From NCBI GenBank assembly GCA_913063265.1, contig CAJXZG010000051.1, positions 1 through 38,681 of the forward strand: 38,681 nt of DNA. Direction: 5' to 3'. The notes beneath the pieces are model-generated. The model saw only the letters and a list, made by a program, of their open reading frames with translations, was not told where the DNA came from and ran no database searches. Made by a program: the position numbers and the translations under genes. Positions 16,626 through 26,205 of this stretch are shown in pieces. Within the stretch, counting starts at the first letter, position 1; each line of letters starts with the position of its first letter. The DNA comes from an uncultured Prolixibacteraceae bacterium (lineage in GTDB: Bacteria; Bacteroidota; Bacteroidia; Bacteroidales; Prolixibacteraceae).

Positions 16626-17861
16626 ATGGATAATATAAACCTGATTGATTCATTTTCGGAATTTAAAGAGCTGAAAAATATTGACAGAGCAACCATGATG
16701 AGCGTTATCGAAGAAGTTTTTCGCAGCGTTTTGGTGCGTCAGTATGAAACAGACGAAAATTTTGATGTAATTATCAATATCGACAAAGGCGATTTTGAGA
16801 TTTGGAGAAACAGAACCGTGGTTGAAGACGACGAGCTGGAAGATCCCAATACTGAGATTACATTGTCTGATGCATTAAAAATCGATGAGGACTATGAGGT
16901 TGGTGAAGAGGTAACTGATGAAGTAAAATTACAGGATTTTGGCAGACGTGCAATCCTGAATCTGAGACAAAATCTTGCCAGCAAAATTCTTGAATTGGAA
17001 AAAGACCATATTTACGGTAAATATAAAGGCAAAATCGGTGATATTGTTACCGGTGAAGTTTATCAGGTTTGGAAAAAGGAAATTCTGATTTTAGATGACG
17101 AAGGAAATGAATTGATATTACCCAAGGGTGAACAAATTCCTTCAGACTATTTCAGAAAAGGAGATAATGTAAGAGCTATTGTTTACAAAGTAGAATTGCG
17201 TAACAACAATCCGCTTATTATTCTTTCTCGTACAGCACCTGCTTTCCTTGAAAGATTATTTGAACTTGAAATTCCTGAGATTTTTGACGGATTGATTACC
17301 ATTAAAAATATTGTAAGGGTTCCGGGTGAGAGAGCAAAAGTAGCCGTTGAATCATACGACGAAAGAATTGATCCTGTTGGTGCCTGTGTAGGTATGAAAG
17401 GTTCCAGAATTCATGGTATTGTTAGAGAACTTCGTAACGAGAATATCGATGTAATTAATTATTCTGCTAATCTTCAGTTATATATCAAGCGAGCATTAAA
17501 TCCTGCAAAAATCAATTCGATAAAAATTCTTGAGGAAGATAAACGCGCTGAAGTGTATTTGAAACCGGAAGAAGTATCACTAGCGATTGGTAAAGGAGGT
17601 TTAAATATCCGTCTGGCAAGCCAGTTAACAGGTTACGAAATCGATGTTTATCGTGAAATGGAAGAAGACGAGGAAGATGTAAATCTCGATGAATTCGGAG
17701 ATGAAATAGAAGGTTGGGTTATCGATGCCTTGAAAGCAATAGGATGCGACTCAGCTAAAAATGTGTTGAATATTCCAAGGGCTGACTTAATAAAACGCAC
17801 CGATTTGGAAGAAGAAACCATCGACGAAGTTATTAAAATATTACAGGCTGAATTTGAATAA
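16626..17861 (+). CDS. nusA: Transcription termination/antitermination factor NusA
   Basis: Binds RNA polymerase and nascent RNA to control pausing, termination and antitermination. The 411 residues are laid out as an N-terminal polymerase-binding domain (1 to about 125, with MMSVIEEVFRSVL), an S1 domain (about 130-200, YGKYKGKIGDIVTGEVYQV), two KH domains (GACVGMKGSRIHGIVREL near 252; SLAIGKGGLNIRLASQL near 317), and a C-terminal acidic/helix-hairpin-helix segment (about 355-411). It lies between rimP (9 bp) and infB (89 bp). The short C-terminus, without the E. coli type acidic repeats, is expected outside Gammaproteobacteria. Confidence 0.96.
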   Translation: MDNINLIDSFSEFKELKNIDRATMMSVIEEVFRSVLVRQYETDENFDVIINIDKGDFEIWRNRTVVEDDELEDPNTEITLSDALKIDEDYEVGEEVTDEVKLQDFGRRAILNLRQNLASKILELEKDHIYGKYKGKIGDIVTGEVYQVWKKEILILDDEGNELILPKGEQIPSDYFRKGDNVRAIVYKVELRNNNPLIILSRTAPAFLERLFELEIPEIFDGLITIKNIVRVPGERAKVAVESYDERIDPVGACVGMKGSRIHGIVRELRNENIDVINYSANLQLYIKRALNPAKINSIKILEEDKRAEVYLKPEEVSLAIGKGGLNIRLASQLTGYEIDVYREMEEDEEDVNLDEFGDEIEGWVIDALKAIGCDSAKNVLNIPRADLIKRTDLEEETIDEVIKILQAEFE

Positions 17862-17950
17862 ATCTGTCAAATTGCTATTGCGTATTAGCTTTTTACTAAT
17901 ATTGCAGTTAAAATTTGATGGTGATTATATAGAAAAGAAAAAGAATTTTT

Positions 17951-20896
17951 ATGGTAGATGGCACAACAAAAAGACTTAGTAAACTTGCAAGGGAATACAA
18001 TGTAGGTATACATACTATTGTTGAATTCCTGCACAAGAAGGGTTTTAAGGATATAAGTACCAACCCGAATACAAAAGTCTCTGCAGAAGCTGTACAACTT
18101 ATCGAAAAAGAGTACAAATCTGATATTTCGATTAAGAAAGAATCAGAAAAAATCAGCTTAAAAAGTCATCGTCCGAAAAAAGAGGTTATTTCTATCGACG
18201 ACCTTGATGAAAGTAGCGATGAGGAGATTGATGAAAAACCTGCTTCAAAAAGTAGTTCGGACAAAGAGGAAAAGGTTGAAGAAGCAGTAATCCCGGTTGA
18301 GAAAATCGATAAATTTAAGGTTGTTGGTAAAATCGATTTAGACAACGTAGCAAAACCTAAAAAGAAAGCTGTAGAAGAAAAAACCGAGGAAAAAGAAGAA
18401 GAGCCGCAAGTTGAAGAAAAACCTCAGGCTGAAAAAGAGCAAAGAAAAGTTGAGGCTGCTGAAGAGGTTTCGGAAGAAAAGAAATCAGAACAAGTTGAAT
18501 CTGTTGATGCAGATAAAGATACTTCGAAAGAAGAAGACTCAGAAGAACAGGTTTATGTGCATAGCCCAAGAAAATCGAAGGTAGATGAGGTGAAAGTAGT
18601 AGGAAAAATTGATTTGGGTAATATCAATCAAAAAACTCGTCCGGCTAAAAAGTCCAAAGAAGAAAAAGAGAAAGAACGCCAGGAACGCAACAAACAAAAT
18701 GCTGCAAAACAGGCCGCTGAAAAATCTGCGGATTCAAAAAATAAGGATGACGTAATTAAGGCAAAAGCGGGTAAACTGAGTGGGCCTACTGTTTTGGGTA
18801 AAATTGATCTGCCAAAAGACAAAGAACAGGCAGAACAATCCGGAGGCCGTAAAAAGCGCAGAAAAAGAATTGCAAAAGATACAGGAAAAGTATCTGTTGA
18901 ACGTAAACCCGGAGAAAAACCAAAAGGAAACTTTGTTGTAAACAAGCAAAATAAAGGAGCCACAGGTAAAAAGAAAAAACAACTTAAAAAAGAAGTTAGC
19001 GAAGAGGATGTACAAAAGCAAATTAAAGATACACTTGCACGTTTAACTTCAAAAGGAAAATCGAAGGGTGCAAAACACCGACGCGAAAAAAGGGCAGCTC
19101 ATACAGAAAAAGCTCAGGCCAGCATTGAAAAGGACTTACAGGAACAAAAAATATTGAAAGTTACAGAGTTTGTGTCTGTAGCTGAGTTTGCAACCATGAT
19201 GAATGTTTCGGTTACTGAAATCATTTCATCATGTATGAGTCTTGGTTTATTTGTGTCTATTAACCAACGTCTGGATGCAGAAACACTTTCAGTTGTGGCG
19301 GATGAGTTTGGATATAAAGTTGAATTTGTAAGTGTAGAAATTCAGGAAGCAATAGAGGCGGAAGAAGATAAGGCAGAAGATTTAAAACCACGTTCGCCCA
19401 TTGTTACAGTGATGGGTCACGTTGACCATGGTAAAACATCGTTGCTTGACTATATTCGCGATACTAATGTAATTGCAGGGGAAGCAGGAGGAATTACGCA
19501 GCACATTGGTGCATACCACGTGGAATTGGAAGATGGGAAAGAAATAACTTTCCTTGATACACCAGGGCACGAAGCGTTTACAGCAATGCGTGCACGTGGA
19601 GCCCAGGTTACCGATATTGCAATTATTATAGTTGCTGCCGATGACAGTGTGATGCCACAAACGGTAGAGGCTATCAACCATGCATCTGCTGCCGGTGTTC
19701 CAATAGTTTTTGCAATAAATAAGATTGATAAAGACGGAGCAAATCCTGACAAAATAAAAGAGGCTTTGGCCAATATGAATTATTTGGTTGAAGAATGGGG
19801 AGGAAAGTACCAGTCGCATGATATCTCGGCAAAAAACGGAATTGGAATTAAAGAATTACTTGAAAAAGTGTTGCTTGAGGCGGAATTGCTGGATTTAAAA
19901 GCAAACCCGGAGAAAAATGCTGTCGGTACAATCATAGAATCAGAATTGGACCGCGGTCGTGGATATGTTTCAACACTGTTGGTACAAAACGGTACTTTGC
20001 GGGTTGGTGATATCATTATAGCTGGTCAGTATTTTGGTCACGTAAAAGCAATGTTTAACGAAAGAAATCAACGTATTGAAGAAGTTGGTCCTGCAGAACC
20101 AGCAATTATTCTTGGATTAAATGGTGCTCCTCAGGCGGGTGACAAGTTTAATATAATGGAGAATGAGCGCGAGGCCAGAAGTATTACGAATAAACGTGAA
20201 CAGCTTGCACGTGAGCAAGGACTTCGAACTCAAAAACATATTACACTGGATGAAATTGGTCGTAGGATAGCCATTGGTAACTTCCAGGAACTGAATCTTA
20301 TTGTAAAAGGTGACGTTGATGGTTCAATCGAAGCATTGTCTGATTCGTTAATAAAACTTTCTACAGAAGAAATTCAGGTAAATATTAAACATAAAGCTGT
20401 CGGTCAGATTTCAGAATCTGATATTCTTCTGGCAGCGGCTTCTGAAGCAATTGTAGTGGGATTCCAGGTTCGTCCTTCGTTAAATGCACGTAAACTGGCT
20501 GAAAAAGAACAAATTGATATTCGTTTGTATTCGATTATTTACGATGCCATTAACGAAATCAAAGCAGCAATGGAAGGAATGTTGTCACCAGATATTAAGG
20601 AAGAGATTCTTGGAACTGTTGAAGTGCTTGAAGTTTTTAATATCTCAAAAGTGGGAAAAATTGCCGGATGTATCGTTCGTGACGGGAAAATTAACCGTAA
20701 CTCAAAAATTCGGGTTATCCGCGATGGAATCGTAATTTACACCGGATTGCTTGGTTCGTTAAAACGATTTAAAGAAGATGTAAAAGAAGTGAAAAACGGA
20801 TACGAATGTGGATTGAACATAGATAAATACAACGACATAAAAGTTGGCGATATTGTTGAAGCCTACCACGAAGTTGAAGTTGCAAAAACTCTTTAG
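17951..20896 (+). CDS. infB: Translation initiation factor IF-2
   Basis: GTPase that places initiator fMet-tRNA on the 30S subunit and promotes subunit joining. The 981 residues begin with an IF2_N domain ([20 protein letters not shown]), followed by a ~300-residue Lys/Glu-rich linker. The linker contains three copies of a V(V/L)GKIDL motif (near residues 123, 215 and 280). A second IF2_N-like domain precedes the G domain, which carries G1 GHVDHGKTS (489-497), DTPGHEAF and NKID. Domains II-IV follow to the C-terminus ([20 protein letters not shown]). The start at 17951 gives MVDGTTKRL; an internal start is not excluded. A strong terminator follows. Confidence 0.97.
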   Translation: MVDGTTKRLSKLAREYNVGIHTIVEFLHKKGFKDISTNPNTKVSAEAVQLIEKEYKSDISIKKESEKISLKSHRPKKEVISIDDLDESSDEEIDEKPASKSSSDKEEKVEEAVIPVEKIDKFKVVGKIDLDNVAKPKKKAVEEKTEEKEEEPQVEEKPQAEKEQRKVEAAEEVSEEKKSEQVESVDADKDTSKEEDSEEQVYVHSPRKSKVDEVKVVGKIDLGNINQKTRPAKKSKEEKEKERQERNKQNAAKQAAEKSADSKNKDDVIKAKAGKLSGPTVLGKIDLPKDKEQAEQSGGRKKRRKRIAKDTGKVSVERKPGEKPKGNFVVNKQNKGATGKKKKQLKKEVSEEDVQKQIKDTLARLTSKGKSKGAKHRREKRAAHTEKAQASIEKDLQEQKILKVTEFVSVAEFATMMNVSVTEIISSCMSLGLFVSINQRLDAETLSVVADEFGYKVEFVSVEIQEAIEAEEDKAEDLKPRSPIVTVMGHVDHGKTSLLDYIRDTNVIAGEAGGITQHIGAYHVELEDGKEITFLDTPGHEAFTAMRARGAQVTDIAIIIVAADDSVMPQTVEAINHASAAGVPIVFAINKIDKDGANPDKIKEALANMNYLVEEWGGKYQSHDISAKNGIGIKELLEKVLLEAELLDLKANPEKNAVGTIIESELDRGRGYVSTLLVQNGTLRVGDIIIAGQYFGHVKAMFNERNQRIEEVGPAEPAIILGLNGAPQAGDKFNIMENEREARSITNKREQLAREQGLRTQKHITLDEIGRRIAIGNFQELNLIVKGDVDGSIEALSDSLIKLSTEEIQVNIKHKAVGQISESDILLAAASEAIVVGFQVRPSLNARKLAEKEQIDIRLYSIIYDAINEIKAAMEGMLSPDIKEEILGTVEVLEVFNISKVGKIAGCIVRDGKINRNSKIRVIRDGIVIYTGLLGSLKRFKEDVKEVKNGYECGLNIDKYNDIKVGDIVEAYHEVEVAKTL

Positions 20897-20915
20897 AAAA
20901 TATTCATTTTGAAAG

Positions 20916-20940
20916 AAGCCGGTTTATCCGGCTTTTTTTT
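20916..20940 (+). terminator. Rho-independent terminator after infB
   Basis: AAGCCGG (20916-20922) pairs with CCGGCTT (20928-20934) around TTTAT, followed by a run of T to 20940. It is 19 bp past the infB stop and closes the rimP-nusA-infB operon. Confidence 0.9.
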
Positions 20941-21012
20941 GCTCTCAATTTTATCAACAGTAAGCTTTTAATTACAATTTAATAAAAACACTTATTTTTT
21001 TTCCTGATTAAC

Positions 21013-21020
21013 TAGTTTTG
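21013..21020 (+). promoter_or_regulatory. Possible -7 box for the membrane-anchored propeller gene
   Basis: TAGTTTTG fits TAnnTTTG and lies about 70 nt before the start at 21093, downstream of the infB terminator. No -33 element is evident. Confidence 0.35.
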
Positions 21021-21092
21021 AAAAGTGTCTGAAAATTTATGCGATTTTCTGACGTTATTGTTAAAACAAAGTAATTAGCCGGAAACAAAAAT

Positions 21093-23936
21093 ATGAGGCG
21101 TATTCTGATAATTATAGTTATTGTTGTTTTTACAGTTATAGCAACTGTATATTATTTTTCAAAATCTGATAAATCCTTTTTTAAGGAAACCTCGCTTTAC
21201 CAGGCAATTCCTGTTTCAGTGCCCTTGTTTGTCGAATTGAATTCGATAAAAACAATACCTTTTGATAGTCCTGTTTTTGAAAGGTGGGATGATGTAAAAG
21301 AGTTGTCAGACTTTAATTATTGGATGACAAATTTGGATTCAATCATTCGGGAGAATAGTGATATTCAAAATGCAATTCGTTCAAACAGGGTGGTTGTTGC
21401 TTTGGGATTAATGGGAGATAATCAGTTAACACCCTTGATTATTCAAAAGGCTGAAAGCAATAACAGGAAAAAATCTATCGCTAATCTGGTTAAAGTTTTA
21501 TTTCCTGCGAATGAGTTTGAATATTCTGAATTTAATTATGCGGGGCACAAAATCGTTTCAGCGAAAACTATTGACAATCGAAAATCGATAAATTATTGTT
21601 TTGCCTCAGGTTTATTAATTGCAAGTACAAATTTGGTTTTGGTACAACAATCAATTTTGCAGTTGAATGATCCGGGAATCATAAACAATTCATCTTTTAA
21701 AAGGCTTACCGAAACATTTACATCCGAACCTGATATTGCATTCTTTATCAATCATAAACTGTTTCCTGATGTACTTCTCGAAAATATTAACAGTAGTTCA
21801 TTATCAGAGGTCAATGAATTTGGTGAAAGTGTAAAAAGAAACCATTATCGGAATATTCGCGATTTTAAAAAATATGCGTCATGGAGTGAATTGGAAGCAA
21901 GATTTGATGAACATGATATTATCATGGAAGGATTGACAATTGCCAGCGACACAACAAACGACTTCCTGGCAGTATTTGAAAAACAGGAAGCCAGAAAATC
22001 AGGGGCAGGTGAAATTCTTACGGCAGACATATCATTTTATACATCTTATTCATTTTCCAATAAATCATTATTCTTCAAAAACCTGGAGAACTATTTTGCA
22101 CATGGTGGTTCATTTTACAAAAGGGAGGACGGAATTAGAAACATTGAATCAGGTCTGAGAATTGATTTTAAAGAAACTTTTCAGCGATTGGTAAAAAGCG
22201 AAATTATTGTGGCGACAGGAAAAATACCGAAGGATAAAGGTGAAATAACTAACTACTTTATTCTGGATGTTGAAGGAAAATCTAAATCCGAAAATCTGCT
22301 GGACTCGGTTTTAAATAATTATGCAAAAAGAAAAGATATTCAAGCCCAGGATTTCAAATCAGAATTGGCGGTTAATGAGTTAAATAATTTTGAAATTATC
22401 AAATTCCCTTATCCTTCTTTCCCGGGAATATGGCTGGGTAAACCATTTAATTTTATTCGTGCGGAATATGCTGTTTTTTATGGGGGATATCTGGTCTTTT
22501 GTAATTCGCAGGATGGATTAAAGAGTTACCTTTCAAATAAGGTGAATGAAAATAGGTTGGCAGAAAATTATAGATATCAGAGAGCCACAGGGAATTTAAA
22601 CAGCAGGGCAAATATCAGCACATTTATCAATTTTGAAACGGGCATAAATTTTAGCGATGAACTGTTGAATCTAAGGGTAAACAGAAAACTGAAAAAGAAA
22701 CAAGATGTTTTACAGAGGATTCATGGATTGGTCTGGAATGTAAGTGAGGCAAAAACAGGATTTGCCAATGAAATCATCATGGTTTTTGATGATGGGAAAA
22801 GTGAAGAAGAACTTTTGATAAATCCAGGTTCTACAGTTAAGGGCGGCAATTCTACGGCGCAAAATGTGGGTTGGCATACGAATATTGGAAAACCTTATAT
22901 TACTAAACCGGTTTTAACAACAAATCATTCAGACAAAAATAACCGGGAAATAGTTGTTCAGGATAAATCGAACGAATTGTATCAAATCAGTAGTGAAGGA
23001 AAGATCAATTGGTCTTTTGAGGTGGGAGAGCCAATTCTGAGTGAAATTTTTCAGGTGGATTATTTGGCCAATGGCAAGTTGCAATACCTGTTTAATACAA
23101 AAAGTAAATTGTTTTTGGTAGATAGAAACGGAAAAAATATTGAAGGATTTCCGGTGAATTTTGCCTCTGAAGCAACTGCTGGTGTAAATGTTTTTGATTA
23201 CGATAACAAGCGTCAATACCGATATTTTGTGCCGTGCAGGGATAAGAAAATAGCTGTTTACGACTACAAAGGAAAACCAGTTTCAGGTTGGACTTTCGGT
23301 GGAACAGGTTCCGAAGTAACAACCCCTGTCGAACATTATCGAATCAAGGGAAAAGATTATATTGTTTTTAAAGATGAGCAAACAGTTTATATTCAAAACC
23401 GGAGAGGAGAGGACCTTGCAAAAGTGAATATAGAAAACGGGAATTCTGAAAATCCAATTGTTTTGAATCCGATCACAAAAAATGAAATCATTATCACCGA
23501 TGAAAAAGGCAAAATCCATATTATTGGTTTTGATGGCTCAACAAGAGAAATAAATGCAGGTAAATTTGATGATGATCATTTGTTTACTGTCGCCGATCTA
23601 AATGGAGATAAAAATCTGGAGTTTATCTTTATTGATGGTAAAAAGCTATCGGTTGTTTATGAAAAAGGGAATGAAAAGTTTTCAAAAAGGTTTAAAGGAA
23701 ATATTAAGCACCGACCAAATATTTACCATTTTGGAGCCAATAATAAGAAAATAGGAATAACTGACTCAAGAGCAGGAAAGATATTCTTGCTGGATATAAA
23801 CGGGCAAAATCATTCCGGATTTCCACTGAATGGAGCAACTGAGTTTAGTATTGGAAAAGTAAAACGAACTTCGAAAAAATTAAATCTGCTTGTTGGAAGT
23901 AAAAATGGCGTTCTTACAAATTACCGCTTAGATTAG
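21093..23936 (+). CDS. Membrane-anchored beta-propeller protein of unknown function
   Basis: A 947-residue protein that I cannot assign to a named family. Residues about 4-24 form one hydrophobic segment (RRILIIIVIVVFTVIATVYY) with a short positive N-terminus, so it is probably an inner-membrane-anchored periplasmic protein rather than one with a cleaved signal. Residues about 35-570 are a DUF3352-like region (weak impression). From about 590 the sequence turns into repeated beta-propeller blades of PQQ/FG-GAP type: ISSEGKINWSFEVGE, VDRNGKNIEGFPVNF, YDYKGKPVSGWTFGG, ADLNGDKNLEFIFIDG near 830 (calcium-loop-like), and LDINGQNHSGFPLNG. It is set off from infB by a terminator. Its TAG stop overlaps the stop codon of a convergent pseudogene remnant by two bases. 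Confidence 0.7.
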   Translation: MRRILIIIVIVVFTVIATVYYFSKSDKSFFKETSLYQAIPVSVPLFVELNSIKTIPFDSPVFERWDDVKELSDFNYWMTNLDSIIRENSDIQNAIRSNRVVVALGLMGDNQLTPLIIQKAESNNRKKSIANLVKVLFPANEFEYSEFNYAGHKIVSAKTIDNRKSINYCFASGLLIASTNLVLVQQSILQLNDPGIINNSSFKRLTETFTSEPDIAFFINHKLFPDVLLENINSSSLSEVNEFGESVKRNHYRNIRDFKKYASWSELEARFDEHDIIMEGLTIASDTTNDFLAVFEKQEARKSGAGEILTADISFYTSYSFSNKSLFFKNLENYFAHGGSFYKREDGIRNIESGLRIDFKETFQRLVKSEIIVATGKIPKDKGEITNYFILDVEGKSKSENLLDSVLNNYAKRKDIQAQDFKSELAVNELNNFEIIKFPYPSFPGIWLGKPFNFIRAEYAVFYGGYLVFCNSQDGLKSYLSNKVNENRLAENYRYQRATGNLNSRANISTFINFETGINFSDELLNLRVNRKLKKKQDVLQRIHGLVWNVSEAKTGFANEIIMVFDDGKSEEELLINPGSTVKGGNSTAQNVGWHTNIGKPYITKPVLTTNHSDKNNREIVVQDKSNELYQISSEGKINWSFEVGEPILSEIFQVDYLANGKLQYLFNTKSKLFLVDRNGKNIEGFPVNFASEATAGVNVFDYDNKRQYRYFVPCRDKKIAVYDYKGKPVSGWTFGGTGSEVTTPVEHYRIKGKDYIVFKDEQTVYIQNRRGEDLAKVNIENGNSENPIVLNPITKNEIIITDEKGKIHIIGFDGSTREINAGKFDDDHLFTVADLNGDKNLEFIFIDGKKLSVVYEKGNEKFSKRFKGNIKHRPNIYHFGANNKKIGITDSRAGKIFLLDINGQNHSGFPLNGATEFSIGKVKRTSKKLNLLVGSKNGVLTNYRLD

Positions 23937-24135
23937 TTTTTCTCAAAAACATAAATTACAGAACTGCATTTGGCCGGATTAACTATGCTTTTAAGCCACG
24001 AAATCTTTCCATGAAAGATTCCAGCAAATAATGCCATTTTCGATTTTTTGTATTTCTCGCTTAACATTGAAACATAAACGAATCAAATGGCATGGTGTGT
24101 AATGTCAATCGTTTAAAATCATATTTTTATAAAAA
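23933..24135 (-). pseudogene. 3' stub of a second methyltransferase gene
   Basis: The minus strand encodes the last ~66 codons of a protein nearly identical to the C-terminus of the intact methyltransferase at 24456-25352: both have HGKISWLKSIVNPAKCSSV and end VIYVFEKN. The stub lacks one T in a TTTT run (around codons 250-252), which breaks the frame, and has an in-frame TAA further upstream (24127-24129). Homology fades beyond 24135, so the 5' three-quarters of the gene are missing. Most differences from the intact copy are silent. It most likely marks a recombination in which another allele replaced the gene. Confidence 0.85.
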
Positions 24136-24223
24136 TCCTCCCAAATATAAAAATCAGTCTAACTTTCTACTTAACCTTTCTATGGAGTAAAATTGTTTTT
24201 ATAACTTAGTTGCAAAACGTTTG

Positions 24224-24231
24224 TATATTTG
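24224..24231 (+). promoter_or_regulatory. -7 box for the antitoxin-like gene
   Basis: TATATTTG matches TAnnTTTG and lies 18 nt before the start codon at 24250. A -33 TTG at the usual distance is not obvious. Confidence 0.5.
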
Positions 24232-24249
24232 TGTTAGAATTGGAACGTT

Positions 24250-24459
24250 ATGAAAGTTATTTTAGACATAAAAGATAATAAAGCTGAATTTGTATTAGAG
24301 CTGTTAAATAGTTTATCATTTGTAAAAACCAAACCTATTTCGGGTGAAAAAGCAAAATTGTTGGAAGAAATAAAAGAAGCAACCGACAATATAAATCTAC
24401 ATAAAGAAGGAAAAATAAAAGCTAAACCGGCTCGCGAATTGCTTTCGATGATTGATTAA
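24250..24459 (+). CDS. Small antitoxin-like protein without a toxin partner
   Basis: A 69-residue protein resembling the short antitoxins that precede RelE/ParE-type toxins in Bacteroidota: an N-terminal strand MKVILDIKDNKAEFVLELL, SFVKTKPIS, an acidic/basic helix (LLEEIKEATDNI) and a Lys-rich tail KIKAKPARELL. This rests on recall of the family. In such pairs the toxin usually follows directly on the same strand. Here the next gene is convergent and its stop codon overlaps this one by two bases, so no toxin is present. It may be an orphan antitoxin, a remnant of a lost module, or a protein that counters a toxin encoded elsewhere. The start is supported by a promoter box 18 nt upstream. Confidence 0.6.
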   Translation: MKVILDIKDNKAEFVLELLNSLSFVKTKPISGEKAKLLEEIKEATDNINLHKEGKIKAKPARELLSMID

Positions 24460-25352
24460 TTTTTCTCAAATACATAAATCACCGAACTACATTTAGCCGG
24501 ATTCACAATACTTTTTAACCACGAAATTTTTCCGTGTAAAATACCGTTAAACAAAGCCATTTTCGATTTTTTGTATTTCTCGCTTAACATTGAAACATAA
24601 AACGAATCAAATGGCATGGTGTGCATTGATGCTAATTTGAATCCATATTTTTCTCCAAACTGTTTCATCTGTTTTGGAGCAAAATGCCAGATATGACGGG
24701 GTACATCGTAAGCAGCCCAGAATTGTTTATAATGTCTGGCATCATATGATTCGTGATTAGGGACGGCAATAATCAGTTTCCCGTCTTTTCTGAGTACACG
24801 TTGAAATGCTTCCAGGTTACTTTTCAAATCGTGAATATGTTCCAGGACGTGCCAGAGAGTAATTACGTCAAATCTATTAACTTCAAGCTTAAATAAATCT
24901 TCAGTTGGAAGATTATCGAGTCCAAATTCTTTTTTTGCAAAATCCCTGGCATTTTCACTTTTTTCAGTACCGGTTATATGCCAGCCAAATTCTTTCATTT
25001 TGTTAAGAAAAAAACCGGTTCCGGTTCCCACATCCAGAATATGCCCGTTTCGAATGCCTGTTACTTTTTCAACCAGTCTTCTTTTTCTTCCCAACATGTA
25101 ATTTCTAACCGAATGATATACTGAATTTACCAGTCCTTTTGAAGTGTTAGAGTGTGAAATATATTCTTCCGATTGATAATAGCTTCCAATATTATCTTCA
25201 TCTTCTATGTTTTCTGTGATTTTAAATCCACACGAATCACATTGTTTGATTTGAAATTCTTCTCCTGAAACAAAAAAGTCAGTGCAGCTTAAAAAGTCAG
25301 AAAATTTTTCACTGTCACAAACCGGGCAAATTGGAACGTTGAATTTTGACAT
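24456..25352 (-). CDS. SAM-dependent class I methyltransferase with zinc-finger-like N-terminus
   Basis: A 298-residue protein. The N-terminus has CPVC (Cys 9 and 12) and CDSC (Cys 38 and 41), probably a zinc site. The Rossmann methyltransferase core follows, with motif I ILDVGTGTGFFL (105-116), an acidic residue after strand 2 (GTEKSEN), FDVITLWHVLEHIHD and a post-core LRKDGKLIIAVPN. This pattern suits the Methyltransf_23/UbiE-like group seen in sugar, lipid or small-molecule modification; the substrate is unknown. It overlaps the convergent antitoxin-like gene at the stops. A 3' fragment of a second, diverged copy lies at 23933-24135. Confidence 0.85.
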   Translation of the reverse strand: MSKFNVPICPVCDSEKFSDFLSCTDFFVSGEEFQIKQCDSCGFKITENIEDEDNIGSYYQSEEYISHSNTSKGLVNSVYHSVRNYMLGRKRRLVEKVTGIRNGHILDVGTGTGFFLNKMKEFGWHITGTEKSENARDFAKKEFGLDNLPTEDLFKLEVNRFDVITLWHVLEHIHDLKSNLEAFQRVLRKDGKLIIAVPNHESYDARHYKQFWAAYDVPRHIWHFAPKQMKQFGEKYGFKLASMHTMPFDSFYVSMLSEKYKKSKMALFNGILHGKISWLKSIVNPAKCSSVIYVFEKN

Positions 25353-25411
25353 GGTTTTTTAAAATTTGGCGCAAGATAAAATTTAATTATCTCGAACGAA
25401 AATACGGTTCA

Positions 25412-26125
25412 TTATTTTATTCTGAAAGTAACTCTTACCTGGTATTCCAGTTGCATGTTCTGCACTTCATTAATACTTTCAGGAGCCATATCAGCCGATT
25501 TAACCATCATGGCATTTGTTCTCATTGGTCTTATAAAATTGTCGTAAACCTCCGAAATTGAAATAACTTCACCAAGTTCACTGCCAATACTTTCAACCAT
25601 TAATATTGCCTTCTCCATTGCATTTTTTAAAGCATCAGTTCTTACCTGGTTTTGAAATTCTTCAATTTTAGAATGATTTAATTTGCCTATACTCATGTAC
25701 TTTATTCCTTTCGGATCAACAGTTTGCACAAGTTGGTTAATGGTGGCAAGGTCAGCTACTTTTATTTCAAACTGTTTACTGAATAAAAACTCTTTTCCCT
25801 GATGCCGGTTATAATTCCCCAGACTCTTAACTTTTATATCTTCTTTTTTAATGCCGGCTTCTTTGAGTTTTTTTATCAAGGCATCTTCAATCTCCACAAG
25901 CGGAACTTTGGTTTTATAATCTTTAAATTCTTTTTTCTTCTCAAACTCTTCTTGCCAGTATTCTTCAATTCCAATCAGAAAAGTAATTTCATCCGGTTTG
26001 ATTTCCATTCCTGATTTACCATTGACTTCAATGGTTCTTTCTGAAATATTGTTTTGTCCCCAAACAAAAAGATTACAAATCAAAAAACCAATTAAAAAGA
26101 AAGATTTTGTTTTCATTTTCCTCAA
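25412..26125 (-). CDS. Exported SIMPL-domain (DUF541) protein
   Basis: A 237-residue protein with a signal peptide (about residues 1-27, SFFLIGFLICNLFVWGQNN) followed by a single SIMPL/DUF541 domain: an early VNGKSGMEIKPDEI strand resembling the family's typical opening, a central region, and a C-terminal VRVTFRI strand. Family members are periplasmic or outer-membrane proteins of unclear role, some linked to oxidative stress. A start three codons downstream (26116, MKTKSFF) is equally plausible. It lies 80 bp after queA, with a terminator between them, so it is probably transcribed on its own. Confidence 0.85.
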   Translation of the reverse strand: MRKMKTKSFFLIGFLICNLFVWGQNNISERTIEVNGKSGMEIKPDEITFLIGIEEYWQEEFEKKKEFKDYKTKVPLVEIEDALIKKLKEAGIKKEDIKVKSLGNYNRHQGKEFLFSKQFEIKVADLATINQLVQTVDPKGIKYMSIGKLNHSKIEEFQNQVRTDALKNAMEKAILMVESIGSELGEVISISEVYDNFIRPMRTNAMMVKSADMAPESINEVQNMQLEYQVRVTFRIK

Positions 26126-26150
26126 ATTTTAATAAGCCACAATTTAAAAC

Positions 26151-26182
26151 AAAAAACCACGAAAACTATTGTTCCCGTGGTT
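26151..26182 (-). terminator. Terminator after queA
   Basis: AACCACG (26155-26161) pairs with CGTGGTT (26176-26182). On the minus strand the hairpin is followed by TTTTTTG, about 25 bp past the queA stop and before the SIMPL gene. Confidence 0.8.
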
Positions 26183-26205
26183 CAATATAATTGATAAAAT
26201 TTATC

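Noticed and set aside
16253-16696. 147-codon minus-strand frame across rimP and nusA
   Set aside because: Runs antisense over two clear housekeeping genes and has no plausible protein features.
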